Origin: Panonychus citri
Taxonomy: Eukaryota; Arthropoda; Arachnida; Trombidiformes; Tetranychidae
DNA length: 64,000 bases
Assembly: GCF_014898815.1 (NCBI RefSeq)
Contig: NW_026515437.1
Span: 21,377-85,376, forward strand
Direction: 5' to 3'
Of the stretch, positions 60,367 through 64,000 are shown one piece after another. Each line of letters begins with the position of its first letter. Positions within the stretch are counted from its first letter, which is position 1. The position numbers and the translations under genes are program-made. Below the pieces are notes generated by a model, which had not been told where the DNA came from, ran no database searches, and saw only the letters and a list, made by a program, of their open reading frames with translations.

Positions 60367-62990
60367 ATGGTTTCGCTTAATAGAAAAGCTTATTGGAAAC
60401 AATTAGCTCCAAGACCTTATTCATCTCTATGGATTTGGTTTGCTACACGTTCACTTAAACAACAATCACCTGATTATTTTTTACCGCATGGTTTTGGTTA
60501 TACTGATGAAGATGATGTTGAAGACGAAGATGATGATTATGATGATTTATATTATACCAATGGAGATACACATGGTCCTCTTGAAAGTATTAATGATGAC
60601 GAATCAATAGATTGGTTGGACTCAACATTGGCCAGTTTGGATACTTCTAATTTAGATTCTTCTAATTGTGTTGTTCAAAGTATTCCTGTTGTTGTTAACC
60701 AGTCATTACAATCAACTGTTATTAGTGACAAAGAATCAAATTCATCAAAATCAAAGGTAATTAATTATTTTATTTTCTATAATTTTTTTCTACTCTTTTT
60801 CTCTTAAAAAGCTTTTTACAACAAAGGATTAGTTTTTTTTTCTTCTTCTTCCCTTTGGTTGACTTATTTTCCTTTGGTTTTTTCTCTACAACATTGTCAT
60901 TTATATTTTGTGAACTGTTTTTGGTTCTATTAAATTTTTTCTATCCTCTAGATTTCTCGTGTTAAATCTAAGGATAATAAGAGAAGGAAACTAAATACTA
61001 ATTCCAACAATAAGAGTGGTAAAAATTTGAATGAATCCCCGAGGAAGAAATTATTGCAACCGCCATTAGAAGGGGAACTTATTACCAGGAAAACAAATGA
61101 AATTGACGATGAAACAATGAAAATATTGGCTATCAATGAATCGCATACAATTGTTGTGCTCAAGAGAAATGATAAAGGACAATTTTCAGTAATCAATGGA
61201 GATGCTAAGGTTTCCATGGTGGTTGGTTCAGTTGTTTGTGATGGTTTCACCCTGGAACCGGAAAAATCAACTCTCATATCAACAGGTTTTGGTAGTTACC
61301 AGATAGTTTTTGAACCGATTAAATTTCAATCATATCCTTCAAGGGAACATCTTATTGAAATTTTTGAAAATTCTACAATTGAAATACCAGAATCAACGAG
61401 CTCAACTATTCTTGATTATCTAACTAATCGTGATTCAAGTTTGTCCCAATGTATAATCATTTCATTCCAAAAATGGAGGTGGCCTTCATTAGCCGCTTTA
61501 AGATTATATATTCAACCCGAAGTGACCTTTCCCCATTGGCTTCAGGTCTCATTTACCGATATCCGATCACCTGTAGTCCAGTGGTCAGCAATGTTAAAAA
61601 GATTAGTTCAAGAGGTGAAATTGAGTAAGTAAATGATAAAAATTAATATATTCAGTACATGTACATGTATATTGTATTCATTAAATGTTTCATTCATCTT
61701 TTGTTTTTACCTTTCAGAAACTGAATCTGCCTCTTCCAGGCCAATTGATAAATCATCAACTCGAGGACCAAGAATCATCATGTTAGGTGGTGTAAATGCC
61801 GGAAAATCAAGTCTCACTCGTCACCTTTGTAATCAGATAATCAGCTCAGTTACAGATGAATCATTTATCGTTGATTGTGATCCTGGTCAATCAGAATTTT
61901 CACCTCCAGGGATAATCAATGCAGCTCGTTTACAAGATCCAATTTTATCACCACCATTTGTTAATTGTCTTCGTTTTAACAAAAATATTATCACAAGTTG
62001 TTCTGTTGCTGGTATTGGCCTTCAAAATAATCCCGATCTTTATATCTTATGTGTAAAGTACCTTTGGGAAACATTTCTCGATTCATTATCTGAAGAAGAT
62101 TCTTGTAAACCAGTGATAATTAACACAATCGGTTGGACTCAAGGTCTTGGTATACATTTAATGGTTGACATATTACACATTTTCCAACCAAATTATGTTA
62201 TTGAAATTAAACGACAACAAAATTGGAACGCCAAAGATAATTTCCTTTCGATTGTAATCCTGATACTCTTAATCAATTGAATGGTTGGCTAGTTTATCAA
62301 CCTCAACGAGGTCAACTACAATTAGTGTTCAAGCAACTTCAAAGTGTTCACTTCAACCTTACCTTAATTATGACTATATTAGAATTTCAAATCAATCTAA
62401 TGCCAAGAAAAATCCAGGAGAAGCTCGAAAGAATCGAATTAGAAATCAACTTGCTTATTTGTGTTTAATGGATGAAATATTGTTCAAAAGTTTATTCGAA
62501 CTTGAATTGGTCTCTCTTAACCTTGAAAATCTTTATTTTCATGTTCAACACAATTTGTTATCGATAAACATCTTATCCCCATGTAATGAAAGATTCATGG
62601 GTTCATCTGTGTCTAATAGATAATCCTGAAAGTGATAAACAACCAATTGAAACAATCACTCAACCATCAACTTCATCAATGATCATTAATCCAACAACCT
62701 GTTCAATACCTCCAGGATTTACAGCCGCTGATGCTAATCCAACACTTTGGGAACCACCAATTAATGTTAATTTAAAGATATTACCATTTCTCCGGGAAAA
62801 TAAATGCCTTGGATCAGCAATCGTACGAGATATTGATCTAATTAACAAGAAACTACTCCTATTGACACCAGAATCACCTGAAAGAATCGCTCAAATTAAT
62901 TGCATTGTTAGACCACAAGGAATATTTATCCCAGAACAATTACAATTGGGTAGTAATCAATTTTTCATTGATAACCAAAAAGTGATTTAA
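60367..62990 (+). CDS. NOL9: NOL9 polynucleotide 5'-hydroxyl kinase, frame breaks near 3' end
   Basis: Grc3/NOL9-family kinase that phosphorylates pre-rRNA 5' ends during ITS2 processing. Exons are 60367-60756, 60952-61624 and 61718-62990, with GT-AG introns of 195 and 93 bp. The N-terminal region is acidic then basic. The clasp/pre-kinase region is in exon 2. The kinase P-loop is LGGVNAGKSSLTRH, with the following VDCDPGQSEFSPPG (family D-x-G-Q-x-E-F-x-P-P-G) and NTIGWTQGLG. The C-terminal part has KNRIRNQLAYLCLMDE, DSWVHLCLID and KLLLLTPESPERI, as in animal NOL9. The frame shifts near 62244, 62325 and 62590, the first and last in homopolymers (CC, AAA). The gene is otherwise complete, so assembly indels are likely. 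An AATAAA lies at about 62998. Confidence 0.9.
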
Positions 62991-63124
62991 TCCAAAAATA
63001 AATATATATCAATGCAACCACTGAATAATAATTAGAGGGACATTAAAAGACCACAGGAAGCAGAAGAAAAAAAATAAAATATCCGATGAAAAAAACAATC
63101 GTCAATTGATTTTGAGCAATAATT

Positions 63125-64000
63125 TCACTTCTTAACAATCAAATTTTGCATCATATCAAAACGATTTCCATCAGGTTGAACGGTTAAAATTTTCCCCGTT
63201 GAATCTTCAACCAACATGAAACCATGATCATCGATGCCCTTGATGATTACTTCCTTATTATCAGCCATAAGAATCTTTTGATCAGAGTGCAACCAATGTT
63301 GAATATAAAGTTTCTTAATCATCTCAATGCCAGCTCTCTGTCTCTTTGATTAAATAATCAAGCTCATTTAATGTTCTAGCGATCACTTCTTCAATAGTTA
63401 ATGGGGGTAAATTTTTCGTTTCAGGATAATTAGCCAGCAATTGATTTAATGGTTGAGTTGGATGGGAATTGTTAACATTGATACCACAATGAGCAACACA
63501 ATGAACATCATTTCCAATCAAACTGGAAGAGACGATAATCCCACCAATCTTAACAGTTCGTCCCCAGTAAATGTCATTCGGCCATTTAAGATGTAAATCT
63601 ATCGGGGAAAAAAAGAATAAAAAAAAATAACAATAACATGAAAAACACTTCAGGTGAAAGAGAGATGAAGAAAAAAAAATGAATCGAAAGAAGGAAAAAG
63701 TGTAAAAAAAAATGGAAAGAAAAAACAACATACTAGACAGAATATTCTGTTGATTAGATTAATTGTTGATAATCTGTTCTTAATTTTTTGTTTTACTCTT
63801 TCTCTTAATTGTTTACCTGATTTCTCATAACCCAATTCTCTTGTTATCCCTCGGTAAATTGCTAAAGAAATCAAATGCTGAACCAAACCCAAACTTTGTC
63901 CAAGTCGAGATGAAAGTGGAATGTGACATGAGATTGAAAACATGGCGCATCCTTTAGAGAAACCCAAAGATTTCCACTTCTTCCTCTGCCCTGAGTTTGC
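63125..64000 (-). CDS. HLCS: Holocarboxylase synthetase, 3' part (runs off right edge)
   Basis: Biotin-protein ligase that biotinylates carboxylases. Partial: the 5' part lies beyond 64000. Exons visible are 63817-64000+ and 63125-63598, with a 218-bp GT-AG intron. From the edge inward come TQGRGRSGNLWVS (biotin-binding G-R-G-R-x-G loop), KGCAMFSISCHIPLSSRLGQ, LKWPNDIYWG (the catalytic K-W-P-N-D motif), KIGGIIVSS and CGINVNNSHPT, then the C-terminal SH3-like domain with GKILTVQPDGNRFDMMQNLI. The frame breaks at 63953-63955, where one missing A in a run restores SLKGCAMF, and near 63324, where one base too many sits before TGA. It converges on NOL9, with 134 bp between the stop codons. Confidence 0.92.

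Noticed and set aside
60949..61277. Minus-strand ORF within NOL9 exon 2
   Set aside because: Shadow of the NOL9 coding frame.
62255..62326. A 72-nt GT-AG intron in NOL9 (GTAATC...ATTAG)
   Set aside because: The joined frame hits a stop and does not lead into the conserved KNRIRNQLAYL block.

Overview
This is eukaryotic nuclear DNA. It is very AT-rich, has GT-AG introns (mostly 65-220 bp) and (CT)n/(GA)n and ATG/ATC microsatellites, and carries animal housekeeping genes with arthropod-like features: a dihydropyrimidinase/CRMP locus, an NRDP1-like RING protein, and pogo/Tigger and hAT transposons. An arthropod, perhaps an acariform mite, is my best guess, but no marker here settles the species. 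Several conserved genes carry one-base frame breaks, many at homopolymers, which suggests a long-read assembly with residual indels.

Layout. 1-30.2 kb holds no convincing host gene. It contains a 6.2-kb terminal-inverted-repeat element (7691-13923) with Polinton/Maverick-like ends and a related 541-bp element nested in it (13204-13744), then a decayed hAT element that appears to be split by a decayed pogo/Tigger element (18366-21145). 30.2-34.3 kb is a small gene cluster: mitochondrial ribosomal protein S15 (+), NOL12 (-) and an NRDP1-like RING protein (+). 34.3-44.7 kb is again gene-free apart from a striking 0.93-kb inverted repeat at 36460-37393.

44.7-64 kb is gene-dense: an orphan membrane/secreted ORF, SLC7A6OS/Iwr1, CCDC124, a TPTE/Ci-VSP-type voltage-sensing phosphatase, HSCB (-), NUP54 (+), dihydropyrimidinase/CRMP (-), NOL9 (+) and the 3' part of holocarboxylase synthetase (-, running off the right edge). 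HSCB/NUP54 and DHP-CRMP/NOL9 are divergent pairs. NUP54/DHP-CRMP and NOL9/HLCS are convergent pairs with short gaps.

Functional themes are ribosome and RNA biogenesis (MRPS15, NOL12, NOL9, CCDC124), transcription and nuclear transport (SLC7A6OS, NUP54), mitochondrial Fe-S assembly (HSCB), metabolism (dihydropyrimidinase, HLCS) and signalling (voltage-sensing phosphatase, RING ligase). The best candidates for something undescribed are the Polinton-like element, which carries a TATA-binding-protein-like ORF, and the 0.93-kb hairpin. The frame-break pattern needs to be resolved before any gene here is called a pseudogene or recoded.
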